This document shows positions 12,601 through 27,600 of a DNA stretch of 64,000 nucleotides, one piece after another (position 1 is the stretch's first letter; each line of letters begins with the position of its first letter). Origin of the DNA: Parus major (lineage: Eukaryota; Chordata; Aves; Passeriformes; Paridae); assembly GCF_001522545.3 (NCBI RefSeq), contig NC_031776.1:30966342-31030341 (forward strand), written 5' to 3'. The notes beneath the pieces are model-generated. The model saw only the letters and a list, made by a program, of their open reading frames with translations. It did not search any database and was not told where the DNA came from. The translations under genes and the position numbers were made by a program.

Positions 12601-15600
12601 TATCTTCTCTGTTAGGAAGGAATTGCTCAGAAAATAAGCTAGGTGAGGACATTGTGACAGTACCAATCTTGGTTTTGTCTGTAATATTTCAACAACATCC
12701 CTTTTATATTGTGTTAGAGCAATTGAGGTAATGTGAAAATTGTGGTGAAGGCATTTTGTTACCCAACAGTTTGCCATTTTACTGGAGTCAAAGCAGATAT
12801 GTCTACAATACAGATGATACTTTTCTTTCTAACATTTAGCTGTTACACTATGAAGTGATCACAACAAGCATGTTAGGATTACCATTCCTCTCTTTATCAG
12901 CTGTAATATTTTAATGCTAACATTAGACAAATTCATGTTAATGATTGTTAATAACATTGATTTTCCTGTCTGGACAACCATAGAGTTTGTGGAGCATCTG
13001 ATCAACATAATGTTTAATAATTTTGGTAATCTTTTTTAAAGGCTTCTTGAGCTGTTTTGTTTTGTTGGGTTTTTTTTTGCCTCAGAGCTGCTGCTTAAAA
13101 GTCTGCAGTAAATTGAGTGTTTTATAGCCTCATTTGTCAGTGAAGCAGTGCAATGTCATTAGCAGAGTTTCCTACAAGAGTGCTGCTTCCAGTGGAGCTA
13201 CATCATGCATTTATTGTTTTTGGATTGAGATTTCCCAGTACACTGAGACCTCTGATTCTATAATTTATGCAGCCATGCCCCTTTCCCTATGGAAAGCCTT
13301 TCTGAAGTAGGTGAGGCTTCATGTTTACCCTGTAATCTATTGACACTGCTTGTAAACCTTGGTAGTAAAAAGTGGAGCCACAAATCATCCTGAGATCTGC
13401 ATTTTGTCCCCCCTGACCTTGTGTAAATTTTACTGTGTTATATACTGCTGGAGTAGATATAAATGATAAAATAAGGCACAGAATGACAGGAAGGTGGTTA
13501 TGCTGTAAGTATTTATCCTCACTGCTGATTATAACAAAATCAAGAGCAAAACACAGTATTTTTCTTACAAATTAAAACTGACTATGATGACAGGCTAGAC
13601 TGCTCAATCTGAATATACTGTATGCTTTTCTTCATTGTGTATTTTAAGTATTGATAACTCTTCCATGGTAAAAAGAATTAGTACTTATCTGCAAGCCAGG
13701 AAGAACAGAGATTATGATGATTAATCAGAATTTCTTCTTCTGAGGCCTCTCTGCAAGTATAGAAGTTAATAAATAGCAAAACTTATTTTTCTTGGTTTTA
13801 AACCATGTTCAACTAAAAAAAAACCATAATCTTGACTGTGTAAAGCAAGATGGGCCACAAAATCTGGGGAAGTCCAGTGTTGGGCCAGGACATGTTGAAA
13901 CCTGGAGTTTATAACCCACTTTGATTGACTTCCTGAAGGAATGAGCAATAACTTCTCTGAAGGTGCCTGACAGCAGAAGAAAAAGGAAGCGCTGGCATGG
14001 GAAATAATCAAGTTTTTTAGCAGTTTGGAAAAAATACCTAGCTTTGTTTTGAGTTATGAAACAAAGGTTTTTTTGCTTTTTAAATTGTTCTTCATCTGGC
14101 TATCAAGTGTGGTGTAGAACTGAGGCAGCAGTGGTGAAATCTGTCATGGAAATATCACTCTCTGGTGGTGTGGAGTTTTTTGGCAGATAAAAGGATATGA
14201 AGAAAATCCATCTGGATTAGACTCCTTCATGATAAGAACATGATAATAGTAGTAGAAATTATTGACAATTTAGCAAAGACTGTAACTTAACTGTCTGTGA
14301 AGTAGGTGAACTCAAACTTTCTTTTGATTCAATCTCGAGTTTTGATTGCAGGGCTGGAACACCTCTCCTAGTGAAGACAGGTTGAGACTGGGGCTGTTCA
14401 ACCTGGGGAAGGGAAGTCCCTGGGGAGAACTTAAAGCCCCTTCCAGCACCTAAAGTGGGCTACAAGAGAGCTGGGGAGGGACTTTTCACAAGGGCATGGA
14501 GTGATAGCACAAAAGCAAATGGCCTGAAGCAGAAGCAAGACAGGTTTAGATTAGATCTTAAGAAGAAATTCTTTGATTGTTGACACAAGCTGTCCATAGG
14601 GACTGTGGACTCCCATCCCTAGAAGTGTTCAAGGCCAGGCTGGATGGGCCTTGGAGCAGCCTGGGCTAGTGGAAGGTGTCCCTGCCCATGGCAAGGGATT
14701 GGAACAAGATTGTCTATATGGTCCCTTCCAACCCAAACCAGTCTCTGATTTTGTGACTCTCAATCTGATTGCTATGTATATGTAGCCTGTACTGTGTATT
14801 CATACCCTTACTGTGTTTAGCTGGAGTGTGTTTAGTGTGATACAACACCCAGTTCTCCCTCTGAAGTTAGTTTTATGGAATCTTTCATTAAGGGAAGCCC
14901 AAGAGCAAAACAGGTTTGTTGTTTTTTTTTTCTTTTTGGCTATATGAAAGGATATTAGAGTATGAACTCTTAGTAGCATAAATATCTTTAATCCTAGAGG
15001 AGTTGAGGATGAGACTTGTGCTACAGCATGAGGCTGCATAGAATATGTTGGAAAGAAAAGCTGTGAGCACTTGGGGAGGTTGAGTGGGAACTTTTTTTTC
15101 CCACTCCCTTTTTAGATCCATGTGTAAAATTGTAAGCATATTTTGTTTTTTCTTCTTCCTTCCACAAAACCATCAAACAATCTGCTGGTTTTGATACTGA
15201 CAATTTTCAACTGCTTTTTCAGAACCTCCATTTTGTTTATGAAAGAGTGAATTGTTAATAAAGATGCTTATAAAGCTTTGGCTGATTGGTTTTGGAAGCA
15301 ATAAAGCTTTCTTTCCTTCTCTCTTTTTTCTATTTATCTAAGTTTTATCTGAAAAGCTTCTGAGATATTTGATAGCCATCCATTTTGCATTTTTGGTAAG
15401 CAATATATTCCCATACACACAGGAAAGTATTAATCTAAACTTTGGGTGTCTAGGAGATAAGAGTTTTCATCAGCGTTTAGAACAGGAAGCTTTGAGGCAC
15501 AACCACAAATGACACCCTAAGTAAATTTAAATTTGCTGTTGTAGAGATGATTAAACAGAAATGGGGAAATACAAAACCATGGCACTTTGATTGTCTACAG

Positions 15601-18600
15601 GGCTGCTACTGTTGTAGCTGCATCTTCAGTTCCATGTGACAGGCACAGGATCAGTTTGGTTTAGGCAATTTAGTTTTTAACAGTTGTGCTTTACTAAGAT
15701 AAAGATAAAAGAAATCCTTGATTTTTGTGGGACAGAATTGCACTATCATGGTTCATCAGATAGGGCAATCTGCTTGCACAAACATGATCAAAGAATCAGT
15801 CCTCTGTTTTCTTCATGTGATATTTTTGGTAAGCAGTGAGTGGGGTTAGTGTGTTGTGTTGTAGGATGAATTTCTTTAGAGGTGGTCATCACTCTTTCTG
15901 TGCTTTTTCAGTGAAAAACTAATTTTTTTACAATCTTGACCATCTAACACCCCAGATATAATAATTGTACTGAAAACTCTGCCAGACTGGCTGTTTACAA
16001 AACATTCTTTTGCATTGAAAAGTGCTTCTTTGAATTATTCTAACTGTGTGTCTTTGATCCCACAAAAATGAGCAAGTGAAGGTTTATGTTAAATCCTCCT
16101 CACCCTTCCCCTTGCCCACAGCTGGTGCTTGGAGGACTCTTGCTAAGCCCAAGGACAGCCCAGGCTCAGGCTGCTGCATTAGCACTGCACAGTGAGGGAG
16201 GACATTTCTTGTGCATCTGTTCAAAGTTTCCATAGCTTTTCTGCCTTGTGCATTAACTTGTTCTGCTGTGTTGGCTGTTGAGTTTCCTTTTAGCAACTTC
16301 AGTTTTAACATCTTTAAAGTCACTCATTAAGATGCAGACTTCAGTGTATACTTGTCATTTAAGACATGATGGCTTGGATGCCTGTCAGATATCTGGCATC
16401 CTTCGTGAATAAGTAGCAAGGCAGGCTGACAAGTCAGCTTTGGCAATGCTACAAGGTTTTTTTTTAATGTTACTATGGTGAGAAGGACCTTTGTCGTGGT
16501 ATTTCCATGTCCTTATTCCTGAAGACTTGGGGCTGCCACACTGGGGGCAGAAAAGAGTCAGGTAACCTCAGGATCAGTGGATTTGTTTCCGTGGCTCTCT
16601 GATGATTTTGTTACACAACCTCGTTAGTTTTAGCAGTCTGCAGCTACAGTTCCACCATAGTCCTCTACTTGCAGAGATTAAAAAAGCTGAGATACTGCAT
16701 ATTGTTTTAAATTCCAAAGCTGCCCTCCTGTCTTGAGAAGACTCAAGTAGGCTTTTCTTTAGTCACACAGTGCATCATGCCTCAGAAAACAAACGAGCTG
16801 TGTCCCCACAGGGCACCAGGGTGTACCAGGATGTGGGACTGCATTGGCTCTGATAGTCAAGACTGCAGCTTCCTCGAGGTGATGTTTTGCTTTGACTCGT
16901 GTTTATTGTGCCTTATTCATTGTATTCTTTCTCCATGCTGTATATGTGCATTTATTAAGATTTCCCCCCTCCCACAAAGGCAGTTGTGTGGAGCTGGGGA
17001 GTTTTGTGTGCCCTCAAACCTGGCTGTCGCAGCACAGTGTGGTGTGTGCAGAAGACCGCAGGTGAATATTTTCCACTGCAGTGAAAAGCTGTGTTAATAA
17101 TGCTGAAGGGGGCTCTTAGTGGTCCCCTGGGCTGCATTTTGATTAAACACTTGACTACTACTTGAATTCTCCTAACACTGCATTGATTTCAGTAGTGCTA
17201 ATGGAACACAGCAGCACAGCTTGTGTGAGGATGGACTAGAGGTAGAAAAGTTAATTTTCTTTAAATCATACCAACACTTTGCTACAGAAGTTTCTAAAAT
17301 GTTGGAAAGCATTTTGTGCTCTGCATTTAAAATCTTGAAACCTTTAGCTCATTCGATTGAATATGTTGTTAGTGCTTTCAGCTCACACTGCAAATTCTCT
17401 CTTTAAAGAAATCTTACCAGCTGGAGATGAAAAATGTGAATTGAATTGAGAATGTGTTAATTAGTTGGAGAAGGGAAAGAAGACCTTACACAAACTAAAC
17501 CAGCCTTAACTACAGTCCGTGTCTAATCACAGATACCACATTTCAGGACTGAAATAGAAACAAGAGAACAGTTTCATGAATCAGAGTAAGAATAGTACTT
17601 ATATTTAATGATCAAAACCAGAAGGAGAACAGATAAATTTGGTGAATAGATTTGACCAGATGTGATTACTCTGACCAAATAATACTAGAGAGGTTCTGTA
17701 TTTTATGGCATGTGCTGAGGGGAACACTTTTGACTTGAGCTACTATCTGTACTGTATATCACTAAAAAATACTTTAATATGCACTAGTCTGAAAATCAGA
17801 GTTTAAGCCTCAAGGGTCCAAAGTACATCACTTTTACTGTTGTGTTAAATTCTTAATACATTTCTATTTTCAGAAGAGCACCAAGCTGGTCCTTAGCAGA
17901 GTAGGTAGGCTGCTGGTGTCAGCTTGCAGTTTCAGCTGTATTGCAGCCTTATCATTTGCTTTAACCAATATTGCTATTTTAAAACTCTTATGACAAACAG
18001 AGCACCTATCAAACAGCACTCACTGCTGAGTGACTAATTATAACTCTGATTCAGTGTACTGTCTTAGTGGAATATTTCTAGACTTCCTAACTGTCTGATG
18101 GAGAAAAATTGAGACAGAATTTTTTAGCCTATTACAAAGCACATTATTTGAAGGATGTGCAATATAGAAAAGGGAGAAAATATGCTGGTAGCACTTAATA
18201 TTGCTCTTTTTTACTGTTTTATTAAAGAGCAACTTGAAAGCAAGCAAAAATCAATTCCCTACCACAGACTGTGCTTTTAGCCACATCATTCTCAACGTGG
18301 GTGTTGTAAACTATTACAAATAGTTCACTATTACAAATAAAACCTGTAGACATGGAGTTTAAATGCAGGATGCAATGAAGACCAACATCTGTGAACTGGT
18401 ATTTAGGTGCTGGAGGCCTGGAGCTTTAGCAGATGCAGTTGCTTTTAGCAAGCAACAAGAGAGAAGCTTCTTTTCCAGTGCAAGGTTGGTGACTTAGCTC
18501 AAATCTGCCACATTGTTGATGCTGAGGTGCCAGACTTTGCACTGAAACAACTGAGGATTGTTCACAAGTTCAGGTTCACCTGCTGTGCTCTAACGATGTC

Positions 18601-21600
18601 TGATGCAAAGCTGTACATGATTTGTGAGGGGAACATATGGCTCCTTTCTAAAGGATGGAGAAATCTGAGGATGGAGTTTGTTAGTTATATTTTAAATATC
18701 CCAGGACCTCACAAACAGTATTTAAAGAGGTTTTTTAAAATCTGCAGTTGGTTGGTGTTTTATCAATATTTTTCATTTTTTCAAGGATGATCTGTACCAA
18801 CTGCATGCTATTAGATTTATAATATGCTGTGTTCATTAGATTGCTAGTGCATTGACTTTTAATGTAACATCATATGAGATAAATGTTTAACAATTATGTC
18901 TTTCCATAACAGCAGTCGAGAGGAGATAAGCTATGCATGAATTCAAAAACACTCAGGTGTGTGTGGAACAGGAATTAATATAATGGCTCACACAAACTTT
19001 AGGAGAAAAAAGTGTTTAAACTACTGTTGGTTTGTACTAACTTGACTGTTGTATTTCTAACTTTTTTTTTTTTTTTTGGCTGAAAGTTCTAAGTTTTGGC
19101 TGGGAAAAGAGATTTCAGAGCTTGCATTTTAAATTATATAAATCCTAATTAAGGATAAAAATTCTTGCGGTTTCTCAAATACTATTTTCCAACAAAAGTA
19201 ACTTTAATGTCAGGCTTAATGTAGTTTTGCCCTTCAGGAAAGAATTATCCAACATTATTTGCTAACAGCATTATACATCTATCCAGACTTTTTAACAAGA
19301 ATCCTCATAAGATATTAGGGCTTGGGATTTTATCTCCAAATGATGAAAAACTCCTAAGTCTCGACTTGTATGTTGATGCTTGGTTTTCATGTTTTGGAAG
19401 ATCCTGATGTGTAGATTGGCATCTCCAGGGTTCTATTTCTTCATCTCCCATGTCATTATGATCGCACTCAGAAGTGTAAATTGCTGGTATCTGGTTGAGC
19501 TTGGTCTCAGCTGCTCATAGGAAACAAGATTTGTTCACCTCTGGATCCCTGTTAAAGAAGAGCCAGCTATGAGGTGATGCCAGCAAGCTCAAAAAAGAGC
19601 AGCAAGAGGAGCAGAAATGTAATTCTTCATACAGGGCCTGATCATCGAGGAAAAATTTGGGAGGGATGATTGTCAGCCTAGAACTCACACTAACTGTGGC
19701 CAGGAAGAAAGGCTACGAGCAGAGCAAGTAGTAGTTGACTGGAACTGTCAGGTTTATTCACTGGTGAATTCAGAGTTGTGCACTGAATTCTCAGGCTTAT
19801 GTGTGGAAGCCAGCAGTGACTTGCCCATTTCTGCAAGCAGTTGTTGCTTTGGACAGCAGTCCTTGATGTGGATGTGTTTCCAGTCTGACTGCATCAGCTG
19901 GCTTCCTGTTCACAAGCACAGAGGAAAGACTGCTTCTCTAGGGAATACTCAGATGGAGCAGAATTACATTTCTCTGTTCCTTCTCCTGTTCTTTCACATT
20001 CATTTCCTCTTGTATGCACATATTGCTACTTTTTTTTCTGCTCTGGATAGTAGTTTTATGTAAATTGTTTCATGAGAGTGTTTATATTTATAGAATTGCC
20101 TTCACTGTGCTATTACCTGATTAATAGCTGAGAATAAAGCAAGTGAAAGCTGATGTAGGTGTTTGGGATATAGATCCATGGTAAGGCTGAATGGGAAGAT
20201 GGGAGTGAGGAGTTGGTGACTGTGTAAAGTATCTCCCCTGTCTGTGGATTATGGTGGAGAAAAAACATGAACATTTTTGAGGAAGGTGAATCCTAGGAGT
20301 GTTTACTGTTGCTGGCAAAGAGGGGGGAAAGATGTCAGATACTCTTGGTGTAATACTCCCAGAGATATTAATATTTCAACATGGTTAGAGGTGATAAAGC
20401 TGGGCATTAGTGTTCTGTGTTGCCTATACAGACAGATTATCCTGGAGAGACCCAGAGAGGTCTGTGTGTAACCCATCCCAGTGGAGCAGCAATAGCAGGA
20501 CTGCTCTGGAAAAGCCTCAGTGCAGCTGCCCACAGGGGAGACCAGAAGCCTGAGAAAGTCTGCAGTTTGTGCCGAGAAAAACGTCTGTGGGACGCTTGGG
20601 ATGCATCTCTGTGTGCTACTGCCACAGCTGATGGGAGCTGTTGAAGTGTGAGCCTGGTGCAATGTGTGACTGTTGGAAGAGGGGTTTTATTCTTGCAGGT
20701 AGATCTTGCAAATACAGGGATCCTCTAAAACCTTGTGAGCAATGAGCAGTAACAAAGATCATTCCCTGTCAACAGAAACACACTGGGATGCAGAGAATGT
20801 GCTTACACATGACAGAAGAGAACTTGTAAACTGCAGTTGTGTATCTACCAAAAATCAGGTTATTGTCCATATTTTGGGTTTTTTCTCCATCTTTTCTTTC
20901 TTTAACAGGTCATGAGATCCCCATTAAAATGAAATGTGGTATAAGTGATAGACTTGGCACTGTGTGCTGTAAAATAAGAAGTTATAGCTTGTACTTATGT
21001 ATTACCCTGTACTTAATAGGACTTAAGTAGAAGAGAGGATTTGCTTGACTAACCTTCTGAAGAGTAAAGCCATCATATGATAGGATAATTAACTCGAGAT
21101 AGAAGACTTTTTTTTATTTTAAATGACAAAATTAATGGCTCATTCTTGTTGGCAAGCTATACCCAGGCATTCAGCATATTCCACCCTAAATTCAGTATGA
21201 TGCTGAAAGTTGAACTTTCCCTATGGTTGAGCTGCGTCTCTGATGTTGTACCAGTGATTTCAGAGGTCTCTTTTTGTTTTAGGAAGATCTTGAATTTGAC
21301 ATGCCTTATGTAAAACTGTTATTTTGCATTCAGACTTATGAGTTAGGAGAAAATAAAAGAAAAGCCTGCAAACCATTTTATATCATAAAGCTCTTCTAAA
21401 ATGGAATTTTACTGACTATTGAAAATTACCATAATAGTAACCATGCCTCTTTGTTAGATCTCAGTACTGATTTTGGTGTGATGCAAGTGGACGTTTTGAT
21501 TCCTGAACTGCAGTAAAGCAAAATGTCCTATTATTATGTAGCTCTACTGACTGAATAGAGAATATACTTTAAATTGCTCCTATCTGTATGCATGCTCTGT

Positions 21601-24600
21601 ATCTTCGTAGTCAGAGCAGAAATCAGAGCCTTACATGTCGGTGGTCTGGTCTGCAGGAACCCCACAAGGATAAGAAGATAGGCAGAATATTTTGAAAGTG
21701 CTTATTGATTTGAAATTCCAAAGTCATTGTACAAACTACTTTGCTTCAGTGTGATTGTCATTGGCAGCACAGCTGAGTTTCTCAAATCACTCCTGTTGCA
21801 GAGACTGACAAAGAAGTGGGAACTTCCTGCCATGACTCTTCTTTCCCCCATCAAGTTCAATTTGCAATGCTTGGCTCACATTTCAAGTTCTATCTTTAAA
21901 AGAAGCTATTTGCAAAAGATTGGGAAAGATCAGGTCATGGGTTTTGCATATAATAATATAATGAAACATTCTAACTTTTACTTACAGATTTTTGTCACTG
22001 TTCTGTTCTAATACTGCAGCCCTCTTTTGTATTTTCTTCTGGGCTCTCTAATTAACATATTCTGGATGAAATTGTGCAGTTACTGCCACAGCATTAAGTG
22101 TTCCTAGGCTGATGGCTGGCTGACTTTAATGATCTTGATTCTTGCCCGTAGGAAAAGCCAGAAATGATGCAGGTATAATTTAGATAACTGTGGGATGAAC
22201 TACCTAAATTGAAAACCTTCTCCTCCACTGCCTTTGGCAAGAATCTCTCCACCATGGTAATAATTTCTCTTGCCTTTAAGGCCTGCATTAGGGGGTTCTT
22301 CTAAGAAGAAAGTCCCTTGGAGCTGAAGGGGTAATGTCCTTTAAAACTACTGCTTTTTCCTAGCTCATGGGCTAGAAATCTTGCTCTATAATACAGTCTT
22401 TAATGTGTTGCAATAATCTAAAATGAAAAAAATATTAAAATGGTCAAAAAAAGGAGAAAAAAGATCTTGGGAGACCATAGGAAATATTTCTTGTGAGATG
22501 TGATGTAGTGCTACTCAGTTGTTAAATTAGATCATATTTCAACATTTATTAATTGGGTCATATATCTGGTGCCAAGTTTCAGATCGTGGGTATTTGATAA
22601 AGTGATAGCAGAGCTTGAATAACTAGTTTTATGTTTAAGAGCCATATATGTCCTGTAAGTGTTTGATAAATGAAAACAAATTTTTGCAATTTAGTAGTTT
22701 TAAACACACTTTGATTAGGAAATTATTTTCTTCTCATTTTAAGTATGGATTAACTTAAATTTTGAGTCTTCATAGATGGATTTTTGTAATTCAGCACTTT
22801 TGCTTCAAGTCAGAGTTGAAATCTATGCAATCATTTTCTCGTGCCATCAAAAAGGAGCACACTGAGTTTTAATGTTATAACAAATATTACCCAGTAGGAC
22901 CATTCATTCAGTCTGGACTGTGGATTCATGAAAATAAAAGGCAGGATTCATCAGACTATCTGTCAGAACTGTGAAATGAAGCTCAGTTATGATCTGTGTT
23001 TCTCTTTAGATCTCATAAATGGAGCCCAGGAACAGTGTGAATTGCCTCCTATGGATGGTTTTCCTCACTGTGAAGGGAAAATAAAGGTGAGCTGGTTTTA
23101 ATCTTATGTGTATTCTATTAAAAATGGAAAATGTGTTGCAAGAGTCAAAAATATGATATTTAGGACTGTGTGTCACTGCAGCATTGCTCACCTCAAGCCT
23201 TTAATACTACTGCCGTGGAGAAATAAAGTGGCATCCACATAAGTCAGGAAAAAAGGGCAATATTAAAATGCTATATTATTATTTACTGAAAAGCCTTCTT
23301 GTTTGAATTCAATCTTGTTATTCAGAAACTTCTCCTTTTGGAAAAGCCCTGTTTTCTTCCCCATCATGAGTAATTTGGTGTTCCCCTGTCCCAGGACTGT
23401 GATTCTGTGGGTACCTCACTCCAGCATGACGTTTCTTTGCACTGCTTTCATCTCTACCCACAGGTCTGTTTGGTGCCTCTATTCCCCTTTTCTCTTGAAA
23501 ACATTCAGCCTCTTCTGCTCATGAGTAGGCAGTGCCTAAGTGTGCAGCTAGAATTCTGGGATTCACAGTGGATTCTACATAAGTCCTGTATTTTACTAAT
23601 AGTGCTATAATAATTGGAAAGGCTAAATAATATTACAACCCATCAGACTTTAGCTGGAAAGGAAAAAAGGCAACAAAAACAAAGAAACAAACTCCAACAA
23701 CCTTGCAGAGATGGAGGTTTTTAAGGGTTTTTTTTTCCCCAAGATATGTTTCAAACGTAAGGGATACTGATCTATTACTGTGAATGCCCCATCCCTAAAA
23801 GTTCAAGGCCAGGTTGGATGGGGCTCAGAGCTACCTGGTTGAATGGAAGCTGTTCCTGCCCATGGCAGGTGTATTGGAATGAGATCCAATCCAAACCATT
23901 CTGTGATTCCATGATTAATGGTGGACAATAGAAAAAATTTCTGCTTGCTTAAATACCCAAGTATTTGTGAAATTAAAAGTCTCTAAATCTTGAATCTCTG
24001 GTCTGTGTTTTGATCTGTTTTGGCAAACAGGCTGCATAGTGACTATGTAATAAATCATTTGAATATTGAAGTATGAACTGAAATTAATTATTTGCTTCTG
24101 CAGAAATGGCAGATTCTTGGCAGATTTCAGTCTTGGTAACTGAAATGATCTGTGAAATTCTAGAGGGAGAATATCATGGTGGGGAACACACAATGCATTC
24201 AACTTCAGCTGCAGCCAAATGTCTGGATCCCAGTTTTATTCTCCTTTGGATATTTGTCTCTGCTTGCCTGGCTGCCAGTTTGTATAAGCTGTGCTCACAT
24301 CTGCTGTGTTGTTGCTTCCCCAGCATTACTGAACTCAGGAATACAGTGTGCTGCTAATCATTAATAAAATTCCCGGTTTATTTGTGATACTTACAGTCAC
24401 TTTGCCACTTCCCCCATTATTCCTGGGTGTGAAACAGAGCTACTTTGTTGTACTTTAACCTAATAAACTTTGTGTCTTGGTTCTGTTACAGTGGATGAAA
24501 GATATGTGGCGATCGGATCCCTGTTATGCAAGCTATGGTGTAGATGGCTCCACATGCTCCTTTTTTATTTACCTCAGTGAGGTCAGTAATCTTTTAATCT

Positions 24601-27600
24601 GCAGAAGGAAAACATATTGCCTTCATAGCTTTGGTAACTGTACTTTTGTCAAAAGAAATCATCATTTTGTTCAGAAAAATTGTGTGGACGGGAAAAAGTT
24701 ATTAAAATGGAATTTATAATTGCTATTGTTCATAAACTCTGCAGGGATTTCTAGCCTGGAGAATTCTAATGTTTGTAACTGCAGTGATGTAAGCAGCAGC
24801 TCCCCAGGGAGTCCATACTGGGTATCCTGTTAAACCTGGGTGTGAAGCTCAGAGTTCTTTGCCTTTAAACACTTTTTCTGTTGCTTTTAGTGCAGCTGCT
24901 GAGGTACTAATAGGGAGGCATTTGGAATGGAAAATTTAGAAAGTGGTGCTAGATGGTCCATTGTCCTAAGCAGCACAGCCACTTCCTGCTCGGAGATTTT
25001 TTGTGAATTGTGGAATCTGTTAGCAGAAACAAAAACAAAAACCCTGAATGTCACATTTTTGAGTGAAGTTGCAGCTATATTGGTTAAGCCTTTGGTACTT
25101 CTCACAGCCTAAGGTGTTTTGTACACAGCTGAGTCTGGTGCTTGTCCTGGTGAGGTATTTTTTTCTATTTCCTGTATACTTGTTTCCCAATAATTAATTT
25201 TGTCTATCAATTATTGATTATAAATTATTGTCTATCAATTATCATGAGCTCTATTACTGGCTTGAAGTGCATGCATCAGAAATAGTCAGGTGTATTTGAT
25301 CACTTGGCCTCTTCTCTCTTATAACTGAAATTCTGGTAACTTATGGCAAGTGATCTTAGAAGTAGTATTGATATCCAGTGGTTCACTGCTTGCAAGGAAA
25401 TGAAAGAGCCACTGTGACTGCAGAATTGCAACTAATAATAATTTCATAGGTTTTGTAAGACTAGGAGAATTGATCTGGGATTTTAAATTATATATCTGAG
25501 ATTAAAACAGTAAGTCTGTTATAATAAATAACTCAGTCATAATCAAAGCAGTTTCTGTTGATTTACTCAGTTGACTGTCATTGAACTTCTGGGGGTGTTG
25601 CTTGAAGCAGCAATAGTTAAATGCATATCCAAAACATTTATCTGAAGGCATAACAAAGGCTGGGTTGAATCACAGTTTTGACTCATTCCATTTCTAGCAC
25701 CGAGTGTTGATTTATTTATGGGCTGTGAAGCTGTGGAAGGAAAAGATACAGGATGGCTATATTATTTATCTTATTTATCATAGAGGATAGAGATTTTTCA
25801 TAATCATCTGAAGCTGATCTGAGATTTCTACTAGAAGATTTTGTTTTAGCATCTGCAGATCTATGTTTGCATATTAGATCTATATTAGTATTCTGTCAAC
25901 CACCTTCATGGTTTTACTGCAGATATATCTTAAAAATGATGATGTATCTCAGCTGAATGCAAGTCTAATATTCTTCAATGGCATTTATAATTTTGCAGTT
26001 CTGTTAAATCCCAGTATTCTACGTGACAATCTTCCCTTATCAGTTTTGAAAAGGCAGTTGATGCTGTTAGCTCTTTCAAAGTTGAACTTTCATGCCCAAA
26101 TGTGAGCAGACTTTCAGAGGCCAAGTGGTTGTTTTTTCAAGGGTCTTAGGATTTGAAATTTTTCTTTAAGCAGCAATATTTAGTTTGGTCAACTTTTCAT
26201 TTCTTGAAGGAATAAAAGTGCAATTAGCCTATGTGCATATTTGGTAACTTCAGAAAAAGGTCTTGTCCTTTTTTTTTTTTAGAGTGTTTTCTTATGACAG
26301 AATGTAAAACTAATATTGGGTGAACGTGTTATTAACCTTGAGTTTAAATTTGGCATTCTTAATCCTATGATTAATTTCATGATTAATGTCCAGCAGCAGA
26401 GGTTGAAAGCTTAAATGTTTGCGAATGCAAGCATGAAATGAAATTCTAATAACACTACAATGATGTGGATTTATGAGGTGTGTTGGCTGCTAGGGATAAC
26501 TTGGAAATGCTGTTGCAAGAGTAATTTGTCAAAGTGGACAGTGATGAAGAGTTGACAGTTTATAGCGTGGTTGCACAGCTGAATGATAAATGTGTCTACA
26601 GAGCTCCCAAGTCAGAACTGCTGATTTAAAATATTAAAATGCATTAGGGTAATGGAAAGGATATTACTGTTAAGATTTTTCTTTTTTAGTTCAAGGTTAG
26701 ACTATTGGAGTGAGATGGTTGTGTACGTGCACGTTTCAAAAGGCAATACATGCATCAAATTATCTACAACCTCAGTTTGGGAAAACAATGTACATGAAAT
26801 TATGCATATGTCTACTTTTGCTCTTAAAATCACCTCTACAGTCTAGTGTGACAAGTGTCTGTGCTCTTTCATGCTCTTCTGGGATCTATTTTTTTCCTTC
26901 TGAAGCACTTCAGTTAGGGAATTACGTTGTGCTCATCCAGTATTCTTTGTAATGTAATTTTAAACTTGTAAACAAAGGAGCCCAAAATGTTTCATTTTGG
27001 TGGACAATATGGGTCAGAAGCACAGAGACACAAAGAAATTTGTCCACAGTTTATGTAAAGGTTTAGAAACAAAAAGTTGTCATAAACCCCAGCCTTTGGG
27101 TATCAGCCACATGCTCTGTTATGATTTCCTGAGTGTCTGCAGAACAGAAATGATGCTGTCAAACCAGGCTGCCCCAGCTCTGCTCTCCTGAAGAGCCTGC
27201 CCAAGTGCAGGTACCAGCAGTTCTGCCTGGCTTTGGATGGCCCTTCTGCAGGAACTCAGAGCAGCTCTTCTCCACTGCTCTGTGTCTTGGCTGCTTGAGC
27301 AGAATGGGAGGCGAGTGGAAAGCAAGAAGCAACCCAGCACGTGCAGGCTTCTGCCTTTTCTTTAAAGCTGTCCCCTGTGCAAAGTTGCAGATGAAACTGG
27401 GAGAATTTTTGCACTTCTTTCTCACTGTTTTGCTTCAGGCACTGGATCATTCCTGGAGTTGTGATATGCAGCTGTGTGGTCACAGACTCACGGAATGGCT
27501 TAGGTTGAAGGGATTTTAAAGCTCATCTTGTTCAAACCCCTGCCATGGCAGGGACACCTTCCACTTTCCAGATTGCTCTGAGCCCCATCCAACCTGGCCT

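Larger units (their letters stand above)
10754..23009 (+). other. MGAT5 intron (12,256 bp) between coding exons 2 and 3
   Basis: This is the longest intron in the window. It holds a 5'-truncated CR1 LINE at about 14350-14757, a T16 run at 19062-19077 and a short 13-bp direct repeat at 18310-18339. A mildly GC-richer block around 20440-20650 gives several overlapping short frames that resemble no protein I know. No other exon, RNA gene or mobile element is supported. Confidence 0.88.

Noticed and set aside
15236..15320. AATAAA-type polyadenylation words
   Set aside because: AATAAA occurs by chance many times in AT-rich introns. Nothing upstream here is a terminal exon, and MGAT5 coding clearly continues past it.
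20277..20662. Frames of up to 119 codons on both strands
   Set aside because: No recognised domain, no splice-flanked exon character and no link to MGAT5. They are best explained by locally higher GC.
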